DNA from: Streptomyces tropicalis
Lineage (GTDB): Bacteria > Actinomycetota > Actinomycetes > Streptomycetales > Streptomycetaceae
Direction: 5' to 3'
Length of the DNA: 64,000 nt
NCBI RefSeq assembly: GCF_029269835.1
Contig: NZ_JARJBB010000002.1
Span: 1 to 64,000, forward strand
A model generated the notes under the pieces. It was given only the letters and a program-made list of their open reading frames with translations, searched no databases and was not told the DNA's origin. The translations under genes were made by a program, and so were the position numbers. The first letter of the stretch is position 1, and each line of letters opens with the position of its first letter. Positions 35,215 through 45,175 of the stretch are shown here, one piece after another.

Positions 35215-36171
35215 TCAGGACTGCGTCAGGCCCTCCACCAGCTCGTCCGCCGCGCGGTACGGGTCCAGCTCGCCGGAGACGATCCGCTCGGCCAGCGCGC
35301 TCAGGCGGCGGTCACCGTGCAGGTCGCCGATGCGCTCGCGCAGGGCCGTGACCGCGATGGTCTCCACCTCGCGCGCCGCGCGGGCCCGCCGGCGCTCGGC
35401 CAGCACCCCGTGCTCCTCCATCCACGCCCGGTGCTTCTCCAGCGCCTCGACGACCTCGTCCACGCCCTCGCCGCGCGCGGCGACCGTCTTGACGATGGGC
35501 GGGCGCCAGTCCCCCGGGGAGCGGGCCTCGCCGAGGCCCAGCATGTGGTTCAGCTCACGGGCGGTCGCGTCGGCGCCGTCCCGGTCCGCCTTGTTGACGA
35601 CGTAGACGTCGCCGATCTCCAGGATGCCCGCCTTGGCGGCCTGGATCCCGTCGCCCATGCCCGGGGCCAGCAGCACCACGGAGGTGTCCGCCTGGGAGGC
35701 GATCTCCACCTCCGACTGCCCGACGCCGACCGTCTCGACCAGGATCACGTCGCAGCCCGCCGCGTCCAGCACGCGGATCGCCTGCGGGGCGGACCAGGCC
35801 AGCCCGCCGAGGTGACCGCGCGTGGCCATGGACCGGATGTAGACGCCGGGGTCGGAGGCGTGCTCCGACATCCGCACCCGGTCGCCCAGCAGCGCGCCGC
35901 CGGAGAAGGGCGAGGAGGGGTCGACGGCGAGCACGCCCACCCGCCGGCCCTGCTTGCGGTACGCCGTCACCAGCGCCGACGTGGACGTCGACTTGCCCAC
36001 GCCCGGCGAGCCGGTGAGGCCGACGACGTAGGCGTTGCCGGTGAGCGGCGCCAGCGCCGCCATGACCTCCCTGAGCTGCGGGGACGCCCCCTCCACCAGG
36101 GAGATCAGCCGGGCCACGGCCCGCGGCCGGCCTTCCCTGGCCTGGGCCACCAGAGAGGAGACGTCCTGCAT
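35215..36171 (-). CDS. meaB: MeaB-type GTPase, B12-mutase chaperone
   Basis: 318 residues from ATG 36171, preceded by CGGAG; GTG 36186 would add five residues. G3E-family P-loop GTPase: GLTGSPGVGKSTSTSALV (Walker A), ETVGVGQSEVEIA, VNKADRDGA (base specificity). MeaB proteins load or protect adenosylcobalamin on acyl-CoA mutases. The gene lies 4.6 kb from icmA and next to the thiolase and epimerase genes, all in acyl-CoA metabolism. The thiolase gene starts 56 bases upstream on the same strand, so an operon is likely. Confidence 0.93.
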   Translation of the reverse strand: MQDVSSLVAQAREGRPRAVARLISLVEGASPQLREVMAALAPLTGNAYVVGLTGSPGVGKSTSTSALVTAYRKQGRRVGVLAVDPSSPFSGGALLGDRVRMSEHASDPGVYIRSMATRGHLGGLAWSAPQAIRVLDAAGCDVILVETVGVGQSEVEIASQADTSVVLLAPGMGDGIQAAKAGILEIGDVYVVNKADRDGADATARELNHMLGLGEARSPGDWRPPIVKTVAARGEGVDEVVEALEKHRAWMEEHGVLAERRRARAAREVETIAVTALRERIGDLHGDRRLSALAERIVSGELDPYRAADELVEGLTQS

Positions 36172-36226
36172 CACAGCTCCGTTCACGCGATCCGTGGGGA
36201 AAGAGGTCGGTCGGGGCTCCCGGCCC

Positions 36227-37426
36227 TCAGGCCTTGGGTACCCGGACGATCAGCGCGTCACCCTGGCCGCCGCCGCCGCACAGCGCGGCCGCGCCGACAC
36301 CGCCGCCCCGGCGCTTCAGCTCCAGCGCCAGGTGCAGCACCAGGCGGGCGCCGGACATGCCGATGGGGTGGCCCAGCGCGATGGCGCCGCCGTTGACGTT
36401 CACCTTTTCCGTGGAAATGCCGAGGTCCTTCATTGACTGCACGGCGACCGCGGCGAAGGCCTCGTTGATCTCGACGAGGTCGAGGTCGCCGACGGCCAGG
36501 CCCTCCTTCTTCAGGGCGTGCTGGATGGCGTTGGACGGCTGCGACTGGAGCGAGTTGTCCGGACCGGCCACGTTGCCGTGGGCGCCGATCTCGGCGATCC
36601 AGTCCAGGCCCAGCTCCTCGGCCTTGGCCTTGCTCATGACGACCACGGCGGCCGCGCCGTCGGAGATCTGCGAGGCGGAGCCCGCGGTGATCGTGCCGTC
36701 CTTGGCGAAGGCGGGGCGCAGCTTGCCGAGGCTCTCCGCGGTGGTGTCCCCGCGGATGCCCTCGTCCTTGCTGAACAGGACCGGGTCGCCCTTGCGCTGC
36801 GGGATCTCCACCGGGGTGATCTCGGCCTCGAAGAGGCCGTTCTTCTGCGCGGCGGCGGCGCGCTGGTGCGACAGGGCGGCGATCTCGTCCTGCTCCGGGC
36901 GGGCGATGCCCAGGCGCGTGTTGTGCTTCTCGGTGGACTCGCCCATGGCGATTCCCTCGAAGGAGTCGGTCAGGCCGTCGTACGCCATCGCGTCCAGCAC
37001 CTCGACCGCGCCGTACTTGTAGCCCTCGCGGGACTTCGGCAGCAGGTGCGGGGCGTTGGTCATGGACTCCTGGCCGCCCGCGACCACGATGTCGAACTCA
37101 CCCGCGCGGATCAACTGGTCCGCCAGCGCGATCGCGTCCAGGCCCGAGAGGCACACCTTGTTGATGGTGAGCGCCGGGACGCTCATCGGGATGCCCGCCT
37201 TGACGGCGGCCTGACGCGCCGGGATCTGCCCCGCCCCGGCCTGGAGCACCTGCCCCATGATCACGTACTGCACCTGGTCGCCACCGATTCCCGCACGGTC
37301 GAGGGCGGCCTTGATCGCGAAGCCGCCGAGGTCGGCTCCCGAGAAGGACTTCAGCGAGCCCAGCAGTCGCCCCATGGGCGTACGGGCGCCCGCGACGATC
37401 ACGGAGCTGTTCGTTCCAGATGACAT
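36227..37426 (-). CDS. Acetyl-CoA C-acetyltransferase (thiolase)
   Basis: 399 residues from ATG 37426, normal for biosynthetic thiolases. Active-site features: nucleophilic Cys in [15 protein letters not shown], His in [16 protein letters not shown] [16 protein letters not shown], and the general-base Cys in [12 protein letters not shown]. It condenses or cleaves acetoacetyl-CoA. The first gene of a minus-strand pair with meaB; divergent from the epimerase gene. The long in-frame extension to 37552 lacks a ribosome site. Confidence 0.93.
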   Translation of the reverse strand: MSSGTNSSVIVAGARTPMGRLLGSLKSFSGADLGGFAIKAALDRAGIGGDQVQYVIMGQVLQAGAGQIPARQAAVKAGIPMSVPALTINKVCLSGLDAIALADQLIRAGEFDIVVAGGQESMTNAPHLLPKSREGYKYGAVEVLDAMAYDGLTDSFEGIAMGESTEKHNTRLGIARPEQDEIAALSHQRAAAAQKNGLFEAEITPVEIPQRKGDPVLFSKDEGIRGDTTAESLGKLRPAFAKDGTITAGSASQISDGAAAVVVMSKAKAEELGLDWIAEIGAHGNVAGPDNSLQSQPSNAIQHALKKEGLAVGDLDLVEINEAFAAVAVQSMKDLGISTEKVNVNGGAIALGHPIGMSGARLVLHLALELKRRGGGVGAAALCGGGGQGDALIVRVPKA

Positions 37427-37575
37427 GAGCTGCGATCCCCTTACCGGCCTGCACAGCCGAGGAGTGAACGAGGGTTTACTTCGAATGTACTGAGCGGTTG
37501 TCCACCCCGTCATCGGGCCGTCGGTGTGATCGCGCGCACGTTGCGTAACCACCGCCGGAGCGCTGCACTGAATCC

Positions 37576-38016
37576 ATGCTGACGCGAATCGACCACATCG
37601 GGATCGCCTGCCACGACCTCGACGCCACCGTCGAGTTCTACCGGGCCACGTACGGCTTCGAGGTGTTCCACACCGAGGTCAACGAGGAACAGGGCGTGCG
37701 CGAGGCCATGCTGAAGATCAACGAGACCTCGGACGGCGGTGCCTCCTACCTCCAGCTCCTGGAACCGACCCGCGAGGACTCCACCGTCGCGAAATGGCTG
37801 GCCAAGAACGGGGAGGGCGTCCACCACATCGCCTTCGGTACGGCGGATGTCGACGCCGACGCGGCCGCCATCCGCGACAACGGCGTACGCGTTCTGTACG
37901 AGGAGCCGCGACGTGGCTCCATGGGGTCACGGATCACCTTCCTGCACCCCAAGGATTGTCATGGCGTCCTGACAGAACTGGTCACTTCGGCGCCTGTTGA
38001 GTCGGCTGAGCACTGA
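37576..38016 (+). CDS. mce: Methylmalonyl-CoA epimerase
   Basis: 146 residues from ATG 37576. Vicinal-oxygen-chelate fold with the metal ligands expected in the family: His in [11 protein letters not shown], Gln in SYLQLLEP, His in [11 protein letters not shown] and Glu in GVLTELV. It converts (S)- to (R)-methylmalonyl-CoA, linking propionyl-CoA carboxylation to the B12 mutase. Divergent from the thiolase across 149 bases. Followed by the scy leader. Confidence 0.93.
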   Translation: MLTRIDHIGIACHDLDATVEFYRATYGFEVFHTEVNEEQGVREAMLKINETSDGGASYLQLLEPTREDSTVAKWLAKNGEGVHHIAFGTADVDADAAAIRDNGVRVLYEEPRRGSMGSRITFLHPKDCHGVLTELVTSAPVESAEH

Positions 38017-38047
38017 CCCTCGTACATAAGGGCCGGTAGGGTTGGGG

Positions 38048-38076
38048 GCGGTCGCTCCCGAAAACGGGGCGACCGC
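38048..38076. terminator. Hairpin between epimerase and scy
   Basis: GCGGTCGC (38048-38055) pairs with GCGACCGC (38069-38076), extended by CCCG/CGGG with one bulged base around an AAAA loop. It is either the epimerase terminator or, since TAGGGT at 38036 looks like a -10, the 5' end of the scy leader. I cannot separate these. Confidence 0.5.
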
Positions 38077-38226
38077 TTGCCGGGGTCCGGATTTCGGGGG
38101 ACGAGCGTCGGGGCAGCAGCCCGTGCTCCGTCGTTGATCTGACACCATTCCCCGGGGGCCCCGTCCGGAGGATGGACGGAGCTCGTTCGGAGAAGCTTGC
38201 GACCAGGGGACGGATGGGACCGCGCA

Positions 38227-41200
38227 GTGCGGGGCTACGAACGCCAGGAGCGAGAGCCGGCGGCTGACGTCGACCACCTCTCTCGGTTCGAGGCCGAGAT
38301 GGATCGGCTGAAGACCGAGCGGGAGAAGGCGATCCAGCACGCCGAGGACCTCGGCTACCAGGTCGAGGTGCTGCGCGCCAAGCTGCACGAGGCGCGCCGC
38401 ACCCTCATGTCCCGGCCCGCCTACGACGGCGGCGACGTGGGCTACCAGGCCGAGCAGTTGCTGCGCAACGCGCAGGTGCAGGCGGACCAGCTCCGCGCCG
38501 ACGCGGAGCGGGAGCTGAGCCAGGCGCGGGCGCAGACCCAGCGGATCCTCCAGGAGCACGCCGAGCAGGCCGCGCGCCTGCAGGCCGAGCTGCACTCCGA
38601 GGCGGTCTCCCGCCGCCAGCAGCTGGACCAGGAGCTCGCCGAGCGCCGGCAGACCGTCGAGTCGCACGTCAACGAGAACGTGGCGTGGGCGGAGCAGCTG
38701 CGCGCCCGCACCGAGCAGCAGGCCCGCCGGCTGCTCGACGAGTCCCGCGCCGAGGCCGACCAGGCGATGTCCGCCGCCCGCGCCGAGGCCGAGCGGCTGA
38801 CCTCCGAGGCCCGGCAGCGGCTGCAGAGCGACGCCGAGACGGCCCGCGCCGAGGCCGAGCAGATCCTGCGCCGCGCCCGCACGGACGCCGAGCGCCTGCT
38901 CAACGCCGCCTCCACCCAGGCGCAGGAGGCCACCGACCACGCCGAGCAGCTGCGCTCCTCCACCGCCACCGAGTCGGACGCCGCGCGCCGCCAGGCCGCC
39001 GAGCTGAGCCGGTCCGCCGAACAGCGCATGGCGGAGGCCGAGACCGCGCTGCGCGAGGCGCGCAGCGCGGCCGAGAAGACGGTCACCGAGGCCAAGGAGG
39101 CCGCCTCGAAGGCGCTCTCCACCGCCGAGGCGACCAACGAGCAGCGCACCCGCACCGCCAAGGAGCAGGTCGCCCGCCTCGTGGAGGAGGCGACCAAGGA
39201 GGCCGAGCACACCAAGGGCGAGGCCGAGCAGCTGGTCGCGGACGCGCGCGCCGAGGCCGAGAAGATCGTCGCGGAGGCCTCCGAGAAGGCCCGCACGATC
39301 ACCGCCGAGGAGACCGCCGGGCAGCTGTCGAAGGCCGCCCGCACCGCCGAGGAGGTCCTGAACAAGGCCTCGGAGGACGCCAAGAAGACCACCCGGGCCG
39401 CGGCCGAGGAGGCCGAGCGGATCCGGACCGAGGCCGAGTCCGAGGCGGACCGGCTGCGCGCCGAGGCGCACGACATCGCCGAGGAGCTCAAGGGCGCCGC
39501 CAAGGACGACACCAAGGAGTACCGCGCCAAGACGGTCGAGCTGCAGGAGGAGGCGCGCCGGCTGCGCGGCGAGGCCGAGCAGCTGCGCTCCGACGCGGTC
39601 GCCGAGGGTGAGCGGATCCGGGCGGAGGCCCGCCGCGAGGCGGTCCAGCAGATCGAGGAGGCGGCGAGGTCCGCCGAGGAGCTGCTCGCCAAGTCCCGGA
39701 CCGACGCGGACGAGCTGCGCGCCGGCGCCCAGAGCGACAGCGAGAAGGTCCGCACCGAGGCCATCGAGCGGGCCACCGCGCTGCGCCGGCAGGCCGAGGA
39801 GACGCTGGAGCGCACCCGCAAGGAGGCCGAGCGGCACCGCGAGGAGGCCGCCGAGCAGGCCGAGACGATCCGCACGGACGCCGAGCGCGCGGCGGGCGAG
39901 CTGCGCGAGGAGGCGGAGCGCGCCGCGGCCGCCCGGCAGGAGGCCGCGGCCGAGGAGCTGACCCGGCTGCACAGCGAGGCCGAGCAGCGGCTGTCCGCGG
40001 CCGACGAGTCCCTGTCCGACGCCCGGGAGGAGGCCGCGCGGATCCGCCGCGAGGCCGCCGAGGAGAACGAACGGCTGCGCGGCGAGGCCGCCGAGCGCAT
40101 CCGCACGCTCCAGCAGCAGGCGGAGGCGGAGGCCGAGCGGCTGCGCACCGAGGCCGCCGGGGACGCGTCCGCCTCGCGCGCCGAGGGCGAGGCCGTCGCC
40201 GTACGGCTGCGTTCGGAGGCCGCGGCCGAGGCCGAGCGGCTCAAGGTGGAGGCCCAGGACACCGCCGACCGGCTCCGGGCCGAGGCGCAGGCCGCCGCGG
40301 AGCGGCTGGGCGCGGAGGCGACGGAGACGCTGGCCGCCGCGCAGGAGGAGGCCGCCCGGCGCCGCCGCGAGGCCGAGGAGACCCTCGGGTCCGCCCGGCA
40401 GGAGGCCGACCAGGAGCGCGAGCGGGCCCGCGAGCAGAGCGAGGAGCTGCTGGCGTCCGCGCGCAAGCGGGTGGAGGAGGCGCAGGCCGAGGCCACCCGT
40501 CTGGTGGAGGAGGCCGAGCGGCGCGCCGGTGAGATGGTGTCCGCCGCCGAGCAGCACGCGCAGCAGGTGCGGGACTCCGTCGCCGGGCTGCACGAGCAGG
40601 CGCAGGAGGAGATCACCGGACTGCGCTCCGCCGCCGAGCACGCGGCGGACCGCACCCGGCGGGAGGCCGAGGAGGAGGCCGACCGGGTCCGCAGCGACGC
40701 CTACGCGGAGCGGGAGCGGGCCGGCGAGGACGCGGCCCGGCTGCGCCGCGAGACGCACGAGCAGAGCGAGGCCGCCAAGGCGCTCGCGGAGCACACGCTG
40801 GCGGAGGCGACCGCCGAGGCCGAGCGGCTGCGCGCCGACGCCGCGGAGCACGCCCAGCGGGTGCGCACCGAGGTCTCCGACGCGATCGGGCAGGCCGAGC
40901 AGGACGCCTCGCGCACCCGGGCCGAGGCCCGCGACGACGCCAACCGCATCCGCTCGGACGCGGCCACGCAGGCGGACACCCTCATCTCCGAGGCGCGGTC
41001 CGAGGCGGAGCGGCTGCAGACGGAGACGGTCGCCGAGGCCGAGCGGCTCACCGCGCAGACCGCGGCCGAGGCGGAGCGGGTGCGCAGCGAGTCGGTCGCG
41101 AAGGCGGAAAAACTGATCGCGGACGCCACCGGGGACGCCGAGCGGCTGCGCGCCGAGGCCGCCGAGACGGTGGGCTCCGCGCAGCAGCACGCCGAGCGGG

Positions 41201-42108
41201 TCCGCAGCGACGCCCAGCGGGCCAGGACCGAGGCGGAGGCCGAGGCCGAGCGGATGGTGTCCACCGCCCGCGAGGAGGCCGACCGGACCCTGGACGAGGC
41301 CCGCAAGGACGCCAACAAGCGCCGGTCGGAGGCGGCCGAGCAGGTCGACACGCTGATCACGGAGGCCACGGCCGAGGCCGACAAGCTGCTCTCCGAGGCC
41401 CGGTCGAGCGCGGTCAAGACCACGACGGACGCCGAGACGCAGGCCGACACGATGGTGGGCGCGGCCCGCACCGAGGCGGAGCGGATCGTCTCCGAGGCGC
41501 GGGTCGAGGGCAACACCTCCGTGGAGAAGGCCCGTACGGACGCGGACGAGCTGCTCGTCGGCGCGCGCCGGGACGCCACCGCGATCCGTCAGCGGGCCGA
41601 GGAGCTGCGCGAGCGCCTCACGTCCGAGATCGAGGAGCTGCACGAGCGGGCCCGCCGCGAGTCCGCCGAGACGATGAAGTCGGCCGGCGACCGGTGCGAC
41701 GCGCTCATCAAGGCGGCCGAGGAGCAGCTGGCCAAGGCGCAGGCGAAGGCGAAGGAGATCGTCTCGGAGGCCAACTCCGAGGCGGGCAAGGTGCGCATCG
41801 CCGCCGTCAAGAAGGCCGAGGGGCTGCTCAAGGAGGCCGAGCAGAAGAAGGCCACGCTCGTGAAGGAGGCCGAGGAGCTCAAGGCCGAGGCGGTCCGCGA
41901 GGCGCGGCGCACGGTCGAGGAGGGCAAGCGCGAGCTGGAGACCCTGGTGCGCCGCCGGGAGGACATCAACGCCGAGATCTCCCGCGTCCAGGACGTGCTG
42001 GAGGCGCTGGAGTCCTTCGAGACCCCGGGGGGTGCCAAGGACGGCGGTGTCAAGGCGGGAGCCGCGGTGGGGGCCCCACGATCGGGTGGCAAGTCGTCAG
42101 AGCGGTAG
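38227..42108 (+). CDS. scy: Scy, long coiled-coil polarity protein
   Basis: 1293 residues from GTG 38227, opening RGYERQEREPAADVDHLSRFE as I recall for Scy. Residues about 25-75 are a conventional coiled coil (DRLKTEREKAIQHAEDLGYQ); from about 80 to 1240 the protein is an almost unbroken helical repeat of AEAER, EEAAR and DAERLRAEA units, the 51-residue hendecad pattern described for Scy; the C-terminus ends in a Gly/Ala tail. Scy assembles at hyphal tips with DivIVA, FilP and others to set new growth points. S. coelicolor Scy is about 1326 residues (from memory), so repeat number differs slightly. filP follows 184 bases downstream. Confidence 0.95.
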   Translation: MRGYERQEREPAADVDHLSRFEAEMDRLKTEREKAIQHAEDLGYQVEVLRAKLHEARRTLMSRPAYDGGDVGYQAEQLLRNAQVQADQLRADAERELSQARAQTQRILQEHAEQAARLQAELHSEAVSRRQQLDQELAERRQTVESHVNENVAWAEQLRARTEQQARRLLDESRAEADQAMSAARAEAERLTSEARQRLQSDAETARAEAEQILRRARTDAERLLNAASTQAQEATDHAEQLRSSTATESDAARRQAAELSRSAEQRMAEAETALREARSAAEKTVTEAKEAASKALSTAEATNEQRTRTAKEQVARLVEEATKEAEHTKGEAEQLVADARAEAEKIVAEASEKARTITAEETAGQLSKAARTAEEVLNKASEDAKKTTRAAAEEAERIRTEAESEADRLRAEAHDIAEELKGAAKDDTKEYRAKTVELQEEARRLRGEAEQLRSDAVAEGERIRAEARREAVQQIEEAARSAEELLAKSRTDADELRAGAQSDSEKVRTEAIERATALRRQAEETLERTRKEAERHREEAAEQAETIRTDAERAAGELREEAERAAAARQEAAAEELTRLHSEAEQRLSAADESLSDAREEAARIRREAAEENERLRGEAAERIRTLQQQAEAEAERLRTEAAGDASASRAEGEAVAVRLRSEAAAEAERLKVEAQDTADRLRAEAQAAAERLGAEATETLAAAQEEAARRRREAEETLGSARQEADQERERAREQSEELLASARKRVEEAQAEATRLVEEAERRAGEMVSAAEQHAQQVRDSVAGLHEQAQEEITGLRSAAEHAADRTRREAEEEADRVRSDAYAERERAGEDAARLRRETHEQSEAAKALAEHTLAEATAEAERLRADAAEHAQRVRTEVSDAIGQAEQDASRTRAEARDDANRIRSDAATQADTLISEARSEAERLQTETVAEAERLTAQTAAEAERVRSESVAKAEKLIADATGDAERLRAEAAETVGSAQQHAERVRSDAQRARTEAEAEAERMVSTAREEADRTLDEARKDANKRRSEAAEQVDTLITEATAEADKLLSEARSSAVKTTTDAETQADTMVGAARTEAERIVSEARVEGNTSVEKARTDADELLVGARRDATAIRQRAEELRERLTSEIEELHERARRESAETMKSAGDRCDALIKAAEEQLAKAQAKAKEIVSEANSEAGKVRIAAVKKAEGLLKEAEQKKATLVKEAEELKAEAVREARRTVEEGKRELETLVRRREDINAEISRVQDVLEALESFETPGGAKDGGVKAGAAVGAPRSGGKSSER

Positions 42109-42291
42109 CGCCGGGCGCGTTTTCCGGGGCTTCTGGGGGTGTTTGGCCAGGTCTCGCGCAACCCGTCCGGCGGTCAGCCACTCAAAAGAGGTGTCATTCT
42201 CCAGATCAAACGCGTATCCGCTCGATGACACGCCGCTAAGGCGCCTAGGATTCCACCTATCACCTCACCGGTCTCATTCGACAGGAACCCC

Positions 42292-43227
42292 ATGAGCGAC
42301 ACTTCCCCCTACGGCTTCGAGCTTGTGCGGCGTGGGTACGACCGCGCTCAGGTGGACGAACGTATCTCCAAGCTCGTCTCCGACCGTGACAGTGCCCTCT
42401 CCCGCATCACCGCTCTGGAGAAGCGCATCGAGGAGCTCCACCTCGAGACGCAGAACGCCCAGGCCCAGGTGAACGACGCCGAGCCGTCGTACGCCGGTCT
42501 CGGCGCGCGGGTCGAGAAGATCCTCCGCCTCGCCGAGGAGGAGGCGAAGGACCTGCGTGAGGAGGCCCGCCGCGCGTCCGAGCAGCACCGCGAGCTCGCG
42601 GAGTCGGCGGCCCAGCAGGTCCGCAACGACGCCGAGTCGTTCGCCGCGGAGCGCAAGACCAAGGCGGAGGACGAGGGCGTCCGGATCGTCGAGAAGGCCA
42701 AGACCGACGCCTCCCAGCTGCGGGCCGAGGCCCAGAAGGACGCGCAGTCCAAGCGCGAGGAGGCGGACGCGCTCTTCGAGGAGACGCGTGCGAAGGCCGC
42801 GCAGGCCGCCGCCGACTTCGAGACGAACCTCGCCAAGCGCCGTGAGCAGTCCGAGCGCGACCTGGCCTCCCGTCAGGCCAAGGCCGAGAAGCGTCTCGCG
42901 GAGATCGAGCACCGCGCCGAGCAGTTGCGCCTGGAGGCCGAGAAGCTGCGCACGGACGCCGAGCGCCGCGCCCGCCAGACGGTGGAGACGGCCCAGCGCC
43001 AGGCCGAGGACATCGTGGCCGACGCGAACGCCAAGGCCGACCGCATCCGTTCGGAGTCGGAGCGCGAGCTCGCCGCGCTGACCAACCGCCGCGACTCGAT
43101 CAACGCCCAGCTCACGAACGTCCGCGAGATGCTGGCGACCCTCACGGGTGCCGCGGTGGCCGCCGCGGGCACGCCCGCCGAGGACGAGCCGGTCTCCCGC
43201 GGCGTCCCGGCCCAGCAGTCCCGCTGA
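42292..43227 (+). CDS. filP: FilP, filament-forming coiled-coil protein
   Basis: 311 residues from ATG 42292 (ACAGGA upstream). The N-terminus SPYGFELVRRGYDRAQVDERI is the DivIVA-like head shared by actinobacterial tip proteins; residues about 30-290 are coiled coil with Glu/Ala/Arg heptads, then a short Ala/Pro tail. FilP forms cytoskeletal networks behind the hyphal tip and supports cell stiffness. Older databases call it cellulose-binding protein. It pairs with scy and ends at a strong hairpin. Confidence 0.95.
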   Translation: MSDTSPYGFELVRRGYDRAQVDERISKLVSDRDSALSRITALEKRIEELHLETQNAQAQVNDAEPSYAGLGARVEKILRLAEEEAKDLREEARRASEQHRELAESAAQQVRNDAESFAAERKTKAEDEGVRIVEKAKTDASQLRAEAQKDAQSKREEADALFEETRAKAAQAAADFETNLAKRREQSERDLASRQAKAEKRLAEIEHRAEQLRLEAEKLRTDAERRARQTVETAQRQAEDIVADANAKADRIRSESERELAALTNRRDSINAQLTNVREMLATLTGAAVAAAGTPAEDEPVSRGVPAQQSR

Positions 43228-43252
43228 CCCGGGCACGCCGGACCCCGAGCAC

Positions 43253-43292
43253 CGCGAAGCCCCCCGCCGCTGAAGTGGCGGGGGGCTTCGCG
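43253..43292. terminator. Perfect 16-bp hairpin after filP
   Basis: Arms 43253-43268 (CGCGAAGCCCCCCGCC) and 43277-43292 pair completely around GCTGAAGT, then TCGTCTTA follows. It should isolate scy-filP from the ABC transporter genes. Confidence 0.85.
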
Positions 43293-43310
43293 TCGTCTTA
43301 GCGTGGCCGC

Positions 43311-44261
43311 ATGATCGAGCTGGAGGGGCTGACCAAGCGGTACGGCGACAAACTGGCGGTCGACGGCCTCACCTTCACCGTGCGGCCGGGCACCGTGACG
43401 GGCTTCCTCGGTCCCAACGGCGCCGGGAAGTCCACCACGATGCGGATGATCCTGGGCCTGGACCACCCCACCTCCGGCGACGTCCGCATCGACGGCCGGC
43501 ACTACGACCGGCTCCGGGACCCGCTGACCGCGATCGGCGCGCTGCTCGACGCGAAGGCCGTGCACGGCGGCCGCTCCGCCCGCAACCACCTGCTGTGCCT
43601 CGCCCAGAGCAACGGCATCCCGGACGGCCGGGTCGAGGAGGTGCTGGACACCGTCGGCCTGACCTCGGTGGCGCGGAAGAAGGCGAAGGGTTTCTCCCTC
43701 GGCATGAGCCAGCGGCTCGGCATCGCCGGCGCCCTGCTCGGAGACCCGCGGATCCTGATGTTCGACGAGCCGGTCAACGGGCTCGACCCGGAGGGCATCC
43801 ACTGGATCCGCAGCCTGATGCAGTCCTTGGCGGCGCAGGGCCGCACGGTGTTCGTCTCCTCCCACCTGATGAGCGAGATGGCACTGACCGCGGAGCACCT
43901 GGTGGTGATCGGGCAGGGCCGGCTGCTCGCCGACACCTCCATGGCCGACTTCATCGAGCAGAACTCCCGCTCCTACGTCCGGGTCCGCTCCCCGCAGCGC
44001 GAGCAGCTGCTGGACGTGCTGCACGGGGCCGGGATCACCGTGGTGGAGGCGGGCGGCGGTCTGCTGGAGATCGACGGGGGCAAGGCGGAGCACATCGGCG
44101 AGCTGGCCGCGCGGCACCACGTCGTGCTGCACGAGCTGAGTCCCCGGCAGTCCTCGCTGGAGGAGGCGTTCATGCGGTTGACCGCCGAGTCGGTGGAGTA
44201 CCACGCACACGCGGACCCGGCGGAGCGGGAGTGGGCCGCCGGCTGGAAGACGGAGGTGTGA
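43311..44261 (+). CDS. ABC transporter ATPase (exporter type), pair 1
   Basis: 316 residues from ATG 43311, 18 bases after the hairpin. Walker A GPNGAGKSTTMRMI, Q-loop region, signature FSLGMSQRLGIAGALL (LGMSQ variant), Walker B LMFDEPVNGLDPEG, and switch His in VFVSSHLMSEM. The C-terminal 90 residues are a regulatory extension. Resembles drug/lantibiotic-immunity type exporters (DrrA/BcrA class). The permease gene starts four bases downstream. Close paralogue of the ATPase at 45176. Confidence 0.93.
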   Translation: MIELEGLTKRYGDKLAVDGLTFTVRPGTVTGFLGPNGAGKSTTMRMILGLDHPTSGDVRIDGRHYDRLRDPLTAIGALLDAKAVHGGRSARNHLLCLAQSNGIPDGRVEEVLDTVGLTSVARKKAKGFSLGMSQRLGIAGALLGDPRILMFDEPVNGLDPEGIHWIRSLMQSLAAQGRTVFVSSHLMSEMALTAEHLVVIGQGRLLADTSMADFIEQNSRSYVRVRSPQREQLLDVLHGAGITVVEAGGGLLEIDGGKAEHIGELAARHHVVLHELSPRQSSLEEAFMRLTAESVEYHAHADPAEREWAAGWKTEV

Positions 44262-44264
44262 CCC

Positions 44265-45035
44265 ATGGCGGCGATCCAGGTGATCCGGTCCGAGTGGACG
44301 AAGATCCGGTCGGTGGCGTCCACGGTCTGGACGCTGTCCCTCGCCGTGGTGGTCACACTCGCCCTCGGCATGCTGATCTCGGCCCTGTCGCGGAACGAGT
44401 TCGGCACCATGCCCGCGCGCGACCGGATCTCCTTCGACCCGACCTACGTCAGCTTCGCGGGCATGGCCCTCGGACAGCTGGCGATGATCGTGTTCGGGGT
44501 GCTGGTGGTGTCCAACGAGTACAGCAGCGGGATGATCCGCACCTCGCTGGCCGCGGTTCCGCAGCGCGGCGCCTTCCTGTTCAGCAAGGTCGCCGTGGCC
44601 ACGGGGCTCGCCCTGGCGGTCGGGATGGCCACCAGCTTCGCCGCCTTCTTCCTCGGCCAGGCGATGCTCGGGTCGCTGAGCACCTCGCTCGGCGAGCCGG
44701 GCGTGCTGCGCGCGGTCGTCGGGGGCGGGCTCTACATGACGCTCATCGCGATGTTCTCGATGGGGGTCGCCGTGATGCTGCGCTCGCCGATGCTCTCGCT
44801 CGGCATCCTGATGCCGTTCTTCTTCATCATCTCCAACATCCTGGGGAACGTGTCGGCGACGAAGAAGATCGGCCAGTACCTGCCGGACCAGGCGGGCAGC
44901 CGCATCCTGCGGGTGCTCCCCCGCGTCGGCGAGGACACCCCGTACGGCCCCTGGGGCGGTCTCGGGATCATGGTGCTGTGGGTCGCCGCGGCCCTCGCCG
45001 GCGGGTACGCCCTGCTCAAACGGCGGGACGCGTAG
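44265..45035 (+). CDS. ABC-2 type permease, pair 1
   Basis: 256 residues from ATG 44265. Six membrane helices: about 20-40, 65-88, 112-135, 152-172, 178-198, 228-250. The opening IQVIRSEWTKIRSVASTVWTL is the amphipathic N-terminus of actinobacterial ABC-2 permeases, followed by NEYSSGMIRTSLAAVP. Forms a transporter with the ATPase just upstream. Substrate unknown. Confidence 0.9.
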   Translation: MAAIQVIRSEWTKIRSVASTVWTLSLAVVVTLALGMLISALSRNEFGTMPARDRISFDPTYVSFAGMALGQLAMIVFGVLVVSNEYSSGMIRTSLAAVPQRGAFLFSKVAVATGLALAVGMATSFAAFFLGQAMLGSLSTSLGEPGVLRAVVGGGLYMTLIAMFSMGVAVMLRSPMLSLGILMPFFFIISNILGNVSATKKIGQYLPDQAGSRILRVLPRVGEDTPYGPWGGLGIMVLWVAAALAGGYALLKRRDA

Positions 45036-45175
45036 CGGATCCGGCCGCCCGGGAGCCCGGCCACGGACCCGGCTTTTTACCCTCCCTTGGGCGGAACCGT
45101 CAGCGCCCCGATATCCTCCTAACCCTTACGGGGGCGCGTGCCCCGCTGTCCTGAACCTCTCGATGGGTGCGGAGC

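Noticed and set aside
37927..41643. 1.2-kb-codon open frame antisense to scy
   Set aside because: It mirrors the repeated GAGGCC units of scy as Leu/Gly-rich repeats; no start signal, no recognised domain.
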